Counted from the first letter of the stretch, positions 11,901 through 22,845 are shown. The stretch is 64,000 nt of DNA from Liolophura sinensis (GCF_032854445.1 NC_088302.1:18905338-18969337); one strand, 5' to 3'. Program-made: numbers and translations. The notes: generated by a model from the letters alone, not told the origin.

Positions 11901-14900
11901 TGTCATTTTGTATGGTTTGCCCCAAAAACTCAAATAGAAATACTTGGTGTCGTTATTCCCTTACATAAAGGCCTCCGCTGTTTTTTGACTGAATGGATTA
12001 GCCACTCTTCATTGTAATTGGCAAACTGATTATAGTGCCATCATTTATACCAGTCTGTCTTCCTAACACCCACACCTGACCATCCACCCACCTGCTGCTG
12101 TTTAAGGTACTCCTTCTCGTAAATCTCTCCTAAGCTCTGTTTACTCTTCTCCTGGTCTAACACGATACGCTTTTTGTACTCAAATGGGTCCTCTTTTGGT
12201 TTGATTTTTCTCTCAACATCATCCCAAGCCTGTGGAGCGATGACACACAAAACAAAAACATAACAAGGCATTCAGAGAATCCCACCAGCAGTCAACTAGA
12301 CAATGGAGTCAGAACAAAGATAAAAGTTGTAAAGTGTTGTGGTGGTAAAGATGTCAAATGTGGGAAGTTCGTGCAAAATTGAGGCAAATTGGGCTTTTGA
12401 TATGCATGCGGCAATCCTCGAACTGTTTCAATGCTGTGAATGGCTGAGCAAATGTTGAGCTATGGTAGTAAAAAAAACTTCATGTGCAGTGTTCAAGTAC
12501 TAACTCACTGAGGCAGTCTTTGATATGCAAATCGCTTCCCATAATTGGCTATCAGCATACTATGGGTGGCTGCTGCAGCCCTCTGATTGGTTGAGGAAAT
12601 ACTCAGCTGACAAGAGTCACTGCATGCGTTGATGGTTTAAACATTCTGTCATAGTACAGGAAGGCATATGCATTGGCCAGTGTCATAGGCGCCAAGTACT
12701 TATACAGATATGGAAAGCTTTCTACAGATACTATGTACATCAGATAAATTGGTATACACCAAGGTAAATTCTTACACTCTACAAATCTGGTAAAGTAGCT
12801 ACACATACAAAAAGTTTACCTTGATAAGTGATTGAAAAGAATATGTAGCCCTACAAGAAAGGCTTGTAGAAATCTGTGTTTACAGGAGAACAGAATGAAG
12901 TCAATCTGAATCCTAAAAAACAGGAAAATGGTGACAAATCTGTTAAAGTCGCCAGAGGAAATAAATACTCTTCTTATTCTCCTCCATGTAGGTAGGCATG
13001 TGCAAAAAATTGTAGCCCTACCTGAAACTTTTCTTGATTACAAAAATGCTTAATCTGGCAAATCTCATAAGCACAGAAACACTGTTTACACTGTTTACAT
13101 GAAATTGATGCCCTGCATGGAGGCCTAATTTCTAGAGAACGTGTTTACTACAGAAAAGAAATTTAAGATTAAATTACTGGTAAATTTTTTAATTGAAAGT
13201 CTATCAATTAAAATCATAAAAAAACATTAACAAAGCCTATAAAACTAAAACCAATAAAACAATTTGACCTTCCAACAGTAGGCCTTTTGCAGATGTACAC
13301 AGGCATAAAGAAATATAAAAACAACACAAACAAAACATAACTTTCTATTGCTGATGTTGGAGATCCACATATGACTGCTATTATACCGCAGTTAAAAAAA
13401 AAGCTTAACCTGCCATCTGAGAATGTGCATTTACACACCATACCTTAAACTAGGGAACAAAAAAAAATCAAAAAGTCTAACCTTCAATCAATGTATGAGA
13501 GCCGATTATACATGTACAGGAGCTACAAGAAAAAGCTTAACCTTCAATCCATGTATGAGAGCCCATTATACAGGAGCTAAAAAAAGGCTTAACAGGGCAT
13601 CAACACCGCCTCCCAGAATACCTCGCCTTACTTCGTGCAGGCGAGCTGAAAAGGCATGCAGGACAGAGATTTTTTTTAGGTTAATGAGATAATTTGATAA
13701 TTGTTTCTCTGCTTGGACTTTCAGGACACCTCCATTGCCATTTCAATCATATAACAATGTTGTCAACTTGTAACAAGCCAGTCTCAATGGCAAAATATTT
13801 ACAATGCTGCCTCAATAGAATACCATGCCTCACACACCCAGTCACACCATTCTGAAAACAGATCAATCAGTTTTTTTGTTTGTTTTCTATACTATTCCAC
13901 TGTTTTTGTATAAATGTCAAAAAAAAAAAAGCATAAACCAACTAAAAAGATACAATTGCACAGTGTATCTTTAATAGATAATCAATAATGCAATAGTAAA
14001 GTAAAAGTAATACCTGGGAATACGTTATTATTCCAAGGTGACAAGTTCTTTGTTCATTTAAATGGGTATATTTGATCAAATAATTATAAGCAACAATGTA
14101 TTTGCCACAGGTATGCCACCAGAAAATAACGCATGCACAGTAATTTCTTAATATTTTCATTCGTAAACAGCATTTACTGTTCAAATGTACATGATGATGA
14201 AGTATTTGAAAGAAGTGAAACCAACCCACAACCTTGGAAACATAAGACAGGTGTGGTTACCTGATCTTTAATCCTCTGTCTGATAATATCCTCTATACTT
14301 TTAGTGGTCTCTTCTGTGATAACAGGGGCTATAAACAAAAAAACAAACGCACACAACATAAACAAGCGTTCTCACGAACTCAATATACAGTTGGCAATAC
14401 ACAGTATATACATATACTACAAGACTACCTTTAATTGTGTGAAGAGTTGCAGTGCCAAGGGGCAAGAAGAGGAATATATCATCCAACGAGGAATATATCA
14501 TCCAACTGGCCAGGAATAAATCATAATAATCAATTAAAATTAATTTTATCACTACTGTCATCATGCATGTGAACGAGAATGGATGCATGTCATACAACAT
14601 ATTAAACAGGGATGTAGTTAAAAAAGATACAGAATCAACGCTGATTGGCTGACAGTGGAGATAGGGTTTGCCCGAGTTAAATCTTGCAGCCATGGTCACG
14701 CTTGAATAAATACCCACATAAAATTCAGTTCAGGCAAGTCATAGCCTAGACTTGCCTATCTCTTACACCAGCCAATCGAAATCCATTCTGTATCCCTTTA
14801 AGCACAAGATAAACTAGTTTACAAATGAAGTTGTATGGCATCTATATGATTCAAATTATATTCACAAGCTATTTGCAGTATGAAATTACCATGGCAACCA

Positions 14901-17900
14901 CAAATTTGACTGAAATGACTCCATTTCAAAGAGGAATGATGACCAGTAATTATAAATTTGAATATCATGTGCGAAAGCCCTAATTAGAGTACTAGAGCAT
15001 CTGAATTGTTTAGGTAGTTTCCATGGTAATTCCTTGTCAATTCAAATCACCCCATATCAAACATCAGGGTACACCCCATATTACACAATAGAGTATACCC
15101 CAACACACACCTGGTAAATTAATTTGATCAGCTTTGATACAGCATGCATGCGGTTTATATTTTGTTGTCGGTACAAGTTAATGTTAAACACAACCTTTAT
15201 AATTTTGATGAACAGATAAAAATTACTTTGAGTATGGTAATAATATCACTATGATCGCTATGGCAATGTTCAAATCGTTTATATCATAATGATATTCTCT
15301 ATTCTCTCATGCAATAATACAAGAGCCAGGTGTTATCTTACGCAGTTTAGTAGTTTGGTCAAACTGTAAGAACTCCTCCAGCAAACTGTTTTCTGGTCTT
15401 TTAGCACTGGACACTTCACCAGCCAGTTGCCATGGTTTTTCAGCCAAACTGGCTTCTTCCAGATCAGATATTTTCTTCTTTAACTGTAAATAAAATAATA
15501 TAACTGTACACAAAAATTTTGATTGATTGATAAATTGACTGTTGTTTACAGCCATATTCAAGAATTTCACACCTACATAATGGCTTCAGTTTATTGGGTT
15601 GGGGAAACCGAAAGTCTAGGGCAAAACCACAAACCTTTGGCAAGTTACTCACTTAACCTTCGACAAGTGGTCTTTAACGAAAATAAGACTCTGCAAACTG
15701 CCCTAAGAGAACTGTCTTCAGCTTATTGTCTTGTAGGACCTGCTATTTGAGAGAGGGAGAAAGTACAGATTCTCTGCCCGAAGCTGGTATTGAACCTGCA
15801 CCACATGTGCTTATGCTTAGGAAGTGTGCTTATTTCTGACGTGTGTCATGCACTTGCATGCCACATCAAACAAACCTAAGATGCAAATTGTCCTACATGT
15901 ACAAGTGCTACTGACCGCTAGAAGGGCTTGGCTGCCCTTTGGTGAATAATGGGAAAACTTGAGGAAACCCAACAGATTTGTTTGCAATCCTTGATTTCAT
16001 CACAAAGAAAATCCCGACATTGTTTTCAGCATCCCACAAAATCCACACAGAAAAAACAAAGCTCTGTTAGATAGGCTTTCAAGGGGATGCTCAAACATAC
16101 ATGTAGTTATACATAACGTATCTTTAGTGAACAAGTCTTGTATTAAATCAAACATGAACTAAATACCCGATCTTGTCGTTTTTCAAATTTGACGGCTCCT
16201 CTTTCTGTCTTCTGCCAAGGATGTCCTCTGCGTCTTCACCCTCACTCTCAGAATCTGCCGGCAGCTCTGTGTTCCTAGCTTCATCTTCATCTGAATTTCT
16301 AACTCGCTATAACAGAAGAAAAAGTTCTTGTGATATATACAAGGTTACATGTTACGCTTTAGTGAATTGTTTTTTAAAATCTGTCTTCCTAGTGCCATGA
16401 ATTGTATGAACTTCTACAGCAAAGTGCTCTCTAGTATTAAAATATAATAGTGTGTATGAACTATACCTGTCTTCTCCAGAGTTGTCCAATGACTCTGCAA
16501 AACGAAATTTTTTCTGTTCTAATTTTATATAATCAGCTTCTTCTTTGTCATCTCCAGTTTCCTTTTCTCCTTCTGGGGCGAGGAAAAAGTCTGAATATTT
16601 CATCTCTCTGGAAGTTTTCCCCTGAAAACGTAAGAAGCCATGGCAGGTCAGCAATCTTTTCAAACAGCCTTCTAAGTAAAACTTCACACATGTTTGTGGG
16701 TTGGTCCATACATTTACTTTACAGAATACATGTACCTCTCAATCCACACATCTCAATGTTAGTAACAAATAGAATATGATATAATACGTACCACCATGTG
16801 TCTTGTGGGAACATTACATATTTTGAGGACAACACAAACCCCTCCTCATTTCCCCCAAGTTTAAACAGCGGGATACCCTTGTTAACAAGGGGCCAGTAAA
16901 GAGGACATATGAAGTGTAAAGCCAGTAACAGTTTCCACGACCACCAAAATTAACTGAGAGGTGCTAGCAATGCTACCAAAGAACACACCTGTAGGGCACA
17001 TATGAATGCAATACTTCAGCTCAATACAGTACTGAGAACGTGAATTTTGTAATTTACGGTAATTAATATTAGACACAGCACATCAGTAATGGCACATCCA
17101 CCTTGTGTCATTCTGGTTCACACATGTGCAAAATCCTGAGCTCAAGACTTGCATTAACATTTACTTTGACATTGATTCTAATACACAATACATAAAGTCA
17201 AGAATTTTGAAATTAACGGTTATTAATATGCACAAAATTATCAACTCATTACATCTACATACCTCCCCTAATATGTACTTTAACACTGCTTTGCCAGTTA
17301 CGGGACACCAATGTCAACACTCAGGGTATGACAAAAGATATGCTGGTACTTTTGTCATCTCTCTGCCACACACCTCAATTCTACAATTAAAGCATAACAC
17401 CTGAATTTCTAATGAACCAGTCCTTGATAAGAAACAAAACCAAACATACCTGAGTTTCATCTTCATCAGAGGACAAATCCCCGAAAATGTTCACATCTTC
17501 ATCTCTAGATTCATCATCAGATTCATCTTCTGAGTTTCTGTTCTCATCTTCTGTCCGAATTCGCTCTGCCTCTTTCTTGTCCTCTTCCTCCAGAAAGATT
17601 TCCATCTGTGACAGCTTGAAGAACTTGTCATCCACACTACTAGATTTCTGCATTTTTCCATGTTTACTTGATTGTCTACTATTAGGTTTGGATTCATCAT
17701 CTATAAAGTATCTGTCTTTTGGCTTTGTCTTTGGTTCTTCATCTTCGTTATCGTCTCCATTGTCTTCATCAAATCCACCAAAGTCAAAGTCTAATTCATC
17801 TGAATCACCGTCATCATCTGACTGTTCTAGTGTATTTGATTTTAAACGGGATTTAATTTTGTTTATTTCAGTGTCTGTATCACTTTCAGTTTTCTCTTCT

Positions 17901-20900
17901 ACCTCATCTGCTACATCGTCCTCACTGGATTCCTCCAAAACATCACTTTCCTTCACTGAGCCTGCAGTCTTGCAATTTTTCTTGTCTGCATTCTGCACAA
18001 TCTTAAATCCAATGTTCTTACATGCGACAGCTTGAGAAACACTTTTAATCAATGAACTAATTACACACTCATTTTGTAATTCTAGTTCTTGCCAGATTTG
18101 CTCATCATCAAAATTGTCAACAATTAACTCTGGCAAGGCATTGTTTGAAGAATTCTCTGATTCTTTAATGAAGTCATATATTGTCTTTGTTGCAAGTCTG
18201 AACTTTTTGGCAACAGCAGGCTGAATTCTGAAGAAGAACAAAAATATCAAATACGAAGATGAATAAACCCAGAAATCACACCTAAATGTAATAGATGAAT
18301 GGTGCTATTTCAGCTTTTATGTGCATAACTTAATAAGCACTAAATGCAAACATATAAATGAAATTTAAATATTTAAATGCACTTAATTATGTTAAGAAAA
18401 TTAAAAAAAAAATGTATTTTTAGACATAATTTTAAGTATCGTTTCAGGTGATGGCATCTTTTTTTTTGTGTTATTGTTTCACACGCAGTGCACTTTTAGT
18501 GCACTGAAAGGTGCAGGGACAAATTTCCAGTTTTGAACCGGATAGCATTTGCAACAATAAGCCAAGTCGACATTTCAGGAATCTTGCAAGTTCATGCAGG
18601 TTGAGACAAGACAGGGTGGGGGCTATCGTGACTCAGTTATGCAAGATTTGAATTCAGTCTAGCAAGAACCGTCAATTCTCGCCTTTTTGCTGCATTAGTT
18701 TGTGCGAGTCCCCACCCTGTCTCATCCATACCTGCATGAACTCTCGTGACTCCTGAAATGTTCACTCGGCTTACAGTGAGTGAGTGAGTGCTGGAGGGTT
18801 AACGTCGTACTCAACAATTTTTCAGTCATATGACGACAAAGGAATCCTTAGGGTGCATGTACGTGTAATGTGCCTCCTTGTTGCAGGACGGATTTCCACC
18901 GCTCTTTTATTTAGTGCTGCTTCACTGAGACGACTTACCGAAGGCAAGTAAGCCGCCCCGCCCAAGCCATTATACTGATACGGGTCAACCAGTCGTTGCA
19001 CTGTCCCCTTACTGCCGAACGCCAAGCGAGGAAGTTACAACTTCCTCTTTTAAAGTCTTAGGTGTGACTCGATCAACGATTGATCCTGGATCTACCGGTC
19101 CCGAAGCAGACGCTCTATCAACTGTGCTATCCGGGCCGGTACTCGGCTTACGGTACGAAGATTAGTTCAGTAACCCTCTGAGCAGCTGTGGTAAAAGTTC
19201 CTTATCGTATGTCTGACACATTTCTGTTCTGCTTCTCACTGAAACTCTCACAACTGCATTGCATTGTAATGAGAGTTACCAGACTCTGCAACTATACTGG
19301 ATATAATTCAAAAGGATATGGGAACATAGATATGAGATATAGGGCCTATGAGAGATACGAGTTACAAGTTACAAGTCACTGTCAGTTTCGATGTAAAGCT
19401 AATAAGACCTAATGTAATGTGTAGGCCTACATATACATCTATACACTTTTTGGCAAATTAATAACTAAAATATTATTTACAGTTACAGTAGCTGAAATAG
19501 TAAACAAAGAATTTGTCAAATATGCATTTGAGTTGTAACATGTGGTGCATTTCTCCACTCCTTAATTTGATTATTTAATTAATACAGCATGGATAATTAA
19601 AATGGGGATGACAGGGGGAAAAATAATAATTTGAGAAGTCATTTATTTATTTATTTTATTGATGCTTTATGCTGTACTCAAGAATATTTTCCTTTATACG
19701 ACAGCCGCCAGCATTAGGGCAGGAGGAAACCAGGCTAAGCCCAGGGGAAACCCATGACCATCTGCAGATTGCTGGAACACCTTCCCACATAGGGTCGGAG
19801 AGGAAGAGAAGTCACTGAAATGTGAAGCCAGATTTCTATTAAATGTATGACATGTATCATTTAAATCTCGTGAAAAAATAGATCTTTTGCTTTGAAATAA
19901 GAATTTCTTGCAGGCTGTGATCTCACACTGATAACACCCAAGCTACCACCTCCTATAGACCAATCCGGATGGTTTTATGTCTTAAACTTGTGAGGCTCAT
20001 ACTCTTTTCTGGCTTATAGCCTTATACATCAACAGTGATTACTATCCATGTTGTAGAAAGTGTGATATCCTTTACACTTTAATTTACACGTTAATATTGA
20101 TTTTACACAGAGAGCATATGTGAAATGTGAATAAAATTGAAGAATATGGTGCCAAAAAATGTAAAAGACTTTCTTATAGACTGAATTGGTAGGTGACTGC
20201 TTTAAATATGTAATTCCTCATACAAAGTGACATGTAGGCTATCAGCAGAGGTTGGTGAATTGTTTTCTCCAGGCTCTATATCTGGTTTCATTTACCTATA
20301 AAACTAACCAACACCATAAGTGAGCAATTTTTATGTACAGTATAAAAAACAATTGCATAATTGGTTAAAAAAGAATTAACAAGAGGTGCCATGTAAATAA
20401 ATTTGCTGAATGTTCAAAATATATGCATTTAACAAAAGTGTTTATGGTGTAACGGGAGGAGCTTTCCAGCGCTTATACTAGCAGTAGCTATCTCAGTTGG
20501 CAGAGCGCTGGACATCAGCTAATAAGAGACGAATTCATTTCCTGGTGTGGCCCACGTAATGAAATCCTTCAACCTTTACACTGGTGCGGTGACCAAACTT
20601 TGAGCAAGTGGACGTGGGTGTGTCTTGGGAGAGGGGAAAAACTTAAATTGGGGGGGAGTGTAGCGAGAGCAGCTTTTCAGTGCTTATACTAGCAGTAGCT
20701 AGCAGGAATTTCCCTTTAGCTCGGTTGGTAGAGCGCTGGACTTCGGCTATTGCAACCCGAGTTCAGATCCTGGGGTGACCTACACAGTGAAATCCTTCAA
20801 CCATTACGCTAGTGAGAAGGTTGCAACCTCTGACCATGTGACATATAGCAGAGATGCATAATACACTTCAAGAAGATTTTATTATTTAAGTTATAGCTAC

Positions 20901-22311
20901 TTGTAATATATAATTATTTGTTATTATTATTTAAGTTACAACTACTTGTAATATATAATTATTTGTTATTATTATTTAAGTTATAACTACTTGTAATACA
21001 TAATTATTTGTTATTTGATTTCAAAATCTGAAAATTTATATGGCTCATAAAAATAAACAAACCAACAAAGTAGGAGATGAAAACAGGTTTGTAATAAAAT
21101 GAAATACATGTATATCATTTATACTGAATATTTAATGGGTGTATTTGAATTATTTATTTGTTTCATTGGAGGTTTACGCTGTACCGAAGGGTGTTTGACG
21201 ATGACAATGGCCAGCATTATGATGGGAGAAAACTGGGGCATTTGTCTGAAATTTTATTGAAAAACCACCTGTAACCTAAGTACTCAACATAGAAACAAGA
21301 CAGGACTTAAACATATTATGATTTGCCTATAAATGTAGAATCCTACGTGAAATACTTTGTCACGTCATTTACACTTCACTTGTTCCACCATGCATTATTC
21401 GTTGTAGGCCTTCATGGACTCATGCTACAATTTTCTTCGATAACTGTTTCCTAATTTTATCAATCGAGTGTGATAAAGTTGAAAGAAACTGCTAATGAAA
21501 TATATTTATTTTTTTATTTGATTAGTGTTTTACACAGTACTCAAGAATATTTCACTTATACGACAACGACCAGCATTATGGTGGAAGGAAACCGGGCAGA
21601 AAAACCCATGACCATCCGCAGGTTGCAGGCAGACCTTTCCACGTAACTTAAAAAAATATAAGGCTTCAACTAAAAGTGGCCAAGAAAAAAAAAGTTGTTT
21701 AAAAGATTAATGGTGATTGCTTGTCATACGGCAATGAAAACCATAAGCGTGAAGTGCTGATAATTTTTTGATTCTGGTGCAGATGACACTTTCTTAATAT
21801 TTTCACCATAACTCTTTCAACATTGCAGCTATCATAAAAACCTGAAGTTCGGCGGCCATATTAACCGTGTCTTACGAATACGACGGGTACCGGTAAATGA
21901 ATATAACTTACACGTTACTTATAGGCCTCTCTTCGGCCTCGCCTCACTACGTTCAGTACCAATCGCTGATCAGCACTTTCAGCAAACATAACGAACACAA
22001 ATGGTTTCATGATATCTGAGACTTGTTCCTAATTGATTGTGCTTTACTTAATTCCCGAAAGGCGCCCATGGCTTTTGCTTTTTCTGGTATCGACTCATTT
22101 TCTTTTTACGGCATTAAATTCAGGAACGTTCAACAACAACGCATCTCTCTAAATACTTCCCAACAGTCGGTCGGTCACCAGTGGCATTACCACTGCGTAT
22201 AGTTATTGTAAAACTCGGCGGAACTCACCCTAAAAATTCCTCTGGTCGTTTTGTAGCAGTCTGAAATTCTGTCAACATCGCAGCCACGAGAGCTTCACTG
22301 TGGGCTGCCAT
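8906..22311 (-). CDS. MPHOSPH10: U3 small nucleolar ribonucleoprotein protein MPP10 (11 exons)
   Basis: MPP10 forms a complex with IMP3 and IMP4 in the U3 snoRNP/SSU processome and is needed in the nucleolus for 18S pre-rRNA processing. Exons in transcript order: 22229-22311 (ATG at 22311, context CAAGATGG), 17450-18227, 16467-16621, 16167-16298 (problematic), 15342-15483, 14261-14328, 12092-12229, 11547-11657, 11039-11146, 10093-10323, 8906-9058 (TGA). All but exon 4 join in frame with GT/AG borders, giving about 700 residues; human MPP10 has 681. Family hallmarks: [16 protein letters not shown] near residue 65; long Asp/Glu tracts (about 110-290); [77 protein letters not shown]; and a basic Lys/Arg-rich coiled tail ending KLKL. 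Intron 1 is about 4 kb, and the other larger introns are loaded with repeats. The first exon is short (27 codons plus 2 nt), and its downstream match relies on splicing across that 4-kb intron. Confidence 0.95.
9166..9330 (-). mobile_element. SINE-A fragment (3' part, diverged)
   Basis: Reads on the minus strand. It has the AAAT-type tail, TTGAGTACAGTGTAAAACACC-like 3' block (here split by changes) and the CCATTATAATTATTAGG / GTCGTAAA body seen in the other copies. It lacks the tRNA-like head. Lies between the last two MPP10 exons. Confidence 0.75.
9796..10022 (-). mobile_element. SINE-A copy, near full length
   Basis: AAAT tail at the left end, then TTGAGTACAGCATAAAAC, the CATAATGCTGAC body block, and a decayed tRNA-like head (GCCTCAGTGACCTATGGTTAG) at the right end. 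Diverged from the other copies, so older. In the intron before the final MPP10 exon. Confidence 0.8.
10688..10954 (-). mobile_element. SINE-A, full length, with probable target-site duplication
   Basis: The minus strand reads: head GGGGCCTCTGTGGCTCAGTT with tRNA A-box (GTGGCTCAGTTGGTTAGCGT), B-box-like GAGTTCAAGTCC, body, GTATAAGTGAAAAATTCTTG block, ATGGCGTAAAAC, and (AAAT)n. ACTGTTTATTTA at 10684 and ACTGCTTATTTA at 10955 flank it, consistent with a 12-bp target duplication with one mismatch. In an MPP10 intron. Confidence 0.9.
13473..13592. repeat. Tandem repeat, about 60 bp x 2
   Basis: ACCTTCAATCNATGTATGAG recurs at 13480 and 13540, followed in both by AGCCNATTATACA and AGGAGCTA. A partial third unit starts near 13586 (GGCTTAACAGG), and AAAAGCTTAACC near 13400 is a related edge. 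Lies in the MPP10 intron between exons 6 and 7. Confidence 0.7.
14618..14801. mobile_element. TTAA-flanked MITE, 184 bp (piggyBac-type target)
   Basis: TTAA at both ends (14618-14621, 14798-14801). Inverted ends AAAAGATACAGAAT (left) and AGGGATACAGAAT (right arm, complement strand) extend inwards through GATTGGCTG and GATAGG on both arms. It has no coding capacity. A TTAA duplication is typical of piggyBac-superfamily non-autonomous elements, but the terminal sequence itself was not matched to a known family. Lies in the MPP10 intron between exons 5 and 6. Confidence 0.75.
15520..15840 (-). mobile_element. SINE-like family B, copy 1
   Basis: Aligns in order with 38712-39010: CAAGAATTTCAC / CAATTTTTCACTTA, GGGCAAAACC / GGGGCAAAACTGC, GGCAAGTTAC, a middle with ACTGYCTTC, and an end with TGGGATTGAACCTGCA-like sequence (tRNA B-box-like GGTTCAATNCC on the minus strand). 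Different body from SINE-A. Next to MPP10 exon 5 on its 5' side. Confidence 0.65.
16167..16306 (-). other. MPHOSPH10: MPP10 exon 4 with an apparent reading-frame break
   Basis: The 3' part (to donor CGG|GTATTT) must encode VKFEKRQDR to join exon 5 ([10 protein letters not shown]) and to match the family's FEKRQ motif. The 5' part, in a different frame, encodes the acidic run [20 protein letters not shown] expected of MPP10. The FEKRQ frame has stops in the 5' part, and the acidic frame does not reach FEKRQ. Explanations: a 1-nt-type indel (assembly error or true mutation) around 16200-16240, or use of a late acceptor near 16202 (GAAAG|AGG) that skips the acidic segment and restores phase. The exon start (16298 versus 16306) is also uncertain. 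Confidence 0.6.
18486..18507. repeat. Short perfect inverted repeat
   Basis: CAGTGCAC and GTGCACTG separated by TTTTA form an 8-bp stem with a 5-nt loop. In MPP10 intron 1, close to the MITE that follows. Probably incidental or the edge of an older element. Confidence 0.6.
18558..18773. mobile_element. TA-flanked MITE with about 70-bp terminal inverted repeats
   Basis: The left arm starts AGCCAAGTCGACATTTCAGG; the right arm on the complement reads AGCCGAGTGAACATTTCAGG. Both continue through GTTCATGCAGG and GAGACANGACAGGGTGGGG / GAGACAGGGTGGGGAC. The outer TA dinucleotides suggest a Tc1/mariner-like target. The inner region is about 75 bp and non-coding. A SINE interrupts the sequence right at its right end. 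In MPP10 intron 1. Confidence 0.75.
18775..19140 (-). mobile_element. SINE family C inserted at the end of the MITE, with perfect 11-bp target duplication
   Basis: ACTCGGCTTAC is found at 18764-18774 and again at 19141-19151, exactly bracketing a 366-bp insert. The minus strand opens with a tRNA-like head: GGATAGCACAGTTGATAGAG (A-box) and GGATCAATCG (B-box). It closes with a block containing GACGTTAACCCTCCAGC and a CACTCACTCACTC tail. Its 3' block (TTGTTGAGTACGACGTTAA) resembles the SINE-A 3' block (TTGAGTACGGCGTAAAAC). In MPP10 intron 1. Confidence 0.85.
19640..19806 (-). mobile_element. SINE-A fragment lacking the tRNA head
   Basis: AAAT-type tail, TTGAGTACAGCATAAAGC, CTAATGCTGGCGG, GGTTTCCTCCTG, CAGATGGTCATGGG and GTGGGAAGGTG blocks in family order on the minus strand, stopping near the point where the head would begin. 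MPP10 intron 1. Confidence 0.85.
20450..20870 (+). repeat. Tandemly duplicated tRNA-like repeat, about 211 bp x 2
   Basis: GCTTATACTAGCAGTAGCTA occurs at 20471 and again 211 bp later. Each is followed by a tRNA-like A-box (ATCTCAGTTGGCAGAGCGCT; TTAGCTCGGTTGGTAGAGCG), a B-box-like stretch, then GTGAAATCCTTCAACC. The second copy's B-box (GAGTTCAGATCC) is better preserved. The cloverleaf is not intact, so these are read as tRNA-derived SINE heads, not tRNA genes. MPP10 intron 1. Confidence 0.6.
20881..21015. repeat. Tandem repeat, 45 bp x 3
   Basis: Exact 45-bp periodicity of ATTATTTAAGTTAYARCTAC followed by TTGTAATAYATAATTATTTG; only a few substitutions between units. Immediately follows the duplicated tRNA-like repeat in MPP10 intron 1. 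Confidence 0.9.
21148..21240 (-). mobile_element. SINE-A fragment (3' end only, diverged)
   Basis: Tail of AAAT units, TACAGCGTAAACCTCC, CATAATGCTGGCC and TTTTCTCCCATC in family order. Truncated after the body. MPP10 intron 1. Confidence 0.65.
21503..21645 (-). mobile_element. SINE-A fragment lacking the tRNA head
   Basis: Tail, TTGAGTACTGTGTAAAACAC, GTATAAGTGAAATATTC, CCATAATGCTGGTCG, GGTTTCCTTCC and GGATGGTCATGGG blocks on the minus strand, ending at ACGTGGAAAGG. A 15-20 bp piece of the body is missing. MPP10 intron 1, about 600 bp from exon 1. Confidence 0.8.
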
Positions 22312-22450
22312 CTTGAAAACAAGAATTGATACAAAATCTGAACTGAACTTATATATGGATGTGTTTTTTTCATTAGCGGTTGTCTCCCCTCATACGGTGA
22401 CGGTCCTACCCCAGCTCGATCCACGTCTTTACTGTCGACTTTCAGGCATA
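22312..22450 (-). promoter_or_regulatory. MPHOSPH10: Probable MPP10 promoter / 5' UTR
   Basis: The 5' flank of the MPP10 ATG. It is less AT-rich than the surroundings and has no obvious TATA box at a standard distance, as expected for a housekeeping gene. The exact transcription start cannot be read from sequence. Placement is by position only. Confidence 0.35.
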
Positions 22451-22569
22451 TTTAAATATATGGTAAACCTCTATTAGAATTGGTGAAACCAGACTTCAAA
22501 ATCTAAAGTAAGTTTAGGTTTTAAATGTTGCTTGTACCTCAATGATGTGGATATGTGAATTTATATAGG

Positions 22570-22845
22570 GATGTCGCAGGTGTGGGTTCAATCCCGTCCG
22601 TGGGCAGTTAATTTGTATTCTTCAATCCTAAATGTTCGTTCGACCTCGATGACAATAAGCAGCTGGCAATAATCATGTGTCCGTTCTTTATCTTCCATCA
22701 ATATGGTGCCACATACCTGATCAAGCTCATTTACCCCTGACACTCCGGTTTCCTTCATCCATAAAGCTTATACCATCATCGTATATGGAGGTGAAACATT
22801 CTTGAGTATGGCTTAAAACAGCCATCAAATACATCAATAAAAAGA
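22570..22845 (+). mobile_element. Diverged SINE with the SINE-A 3' tail
   Basis: Begins with a B-box-like GTGGGTTCAATCCCGTCC, has a body unlike SINE-A, then CGTATATGGAGGTGAAACAT, TTCTTGAGTATGGCTTAAAA and ATCAAATACATCAATAAA. A different head joined to a shared 3' block suggests a related family using the same partner LINE. Just upstream of MPP10. Confidence 0.55.

Noticed and set aside
17487-18035. Long Ser/Phe-rich open frame of 182 codons on the + strand
   Set aside because: It is the antisense of the Asp/Glu-rich MPP10 exon 2; poly-acidic codons read backwards give Ser/Phe/Leu.
19071-19140. tRNA gene on the minus strand
   Set aside because: It is the head of the 366-bp SINE bracketed by an 11-bp target duplication.
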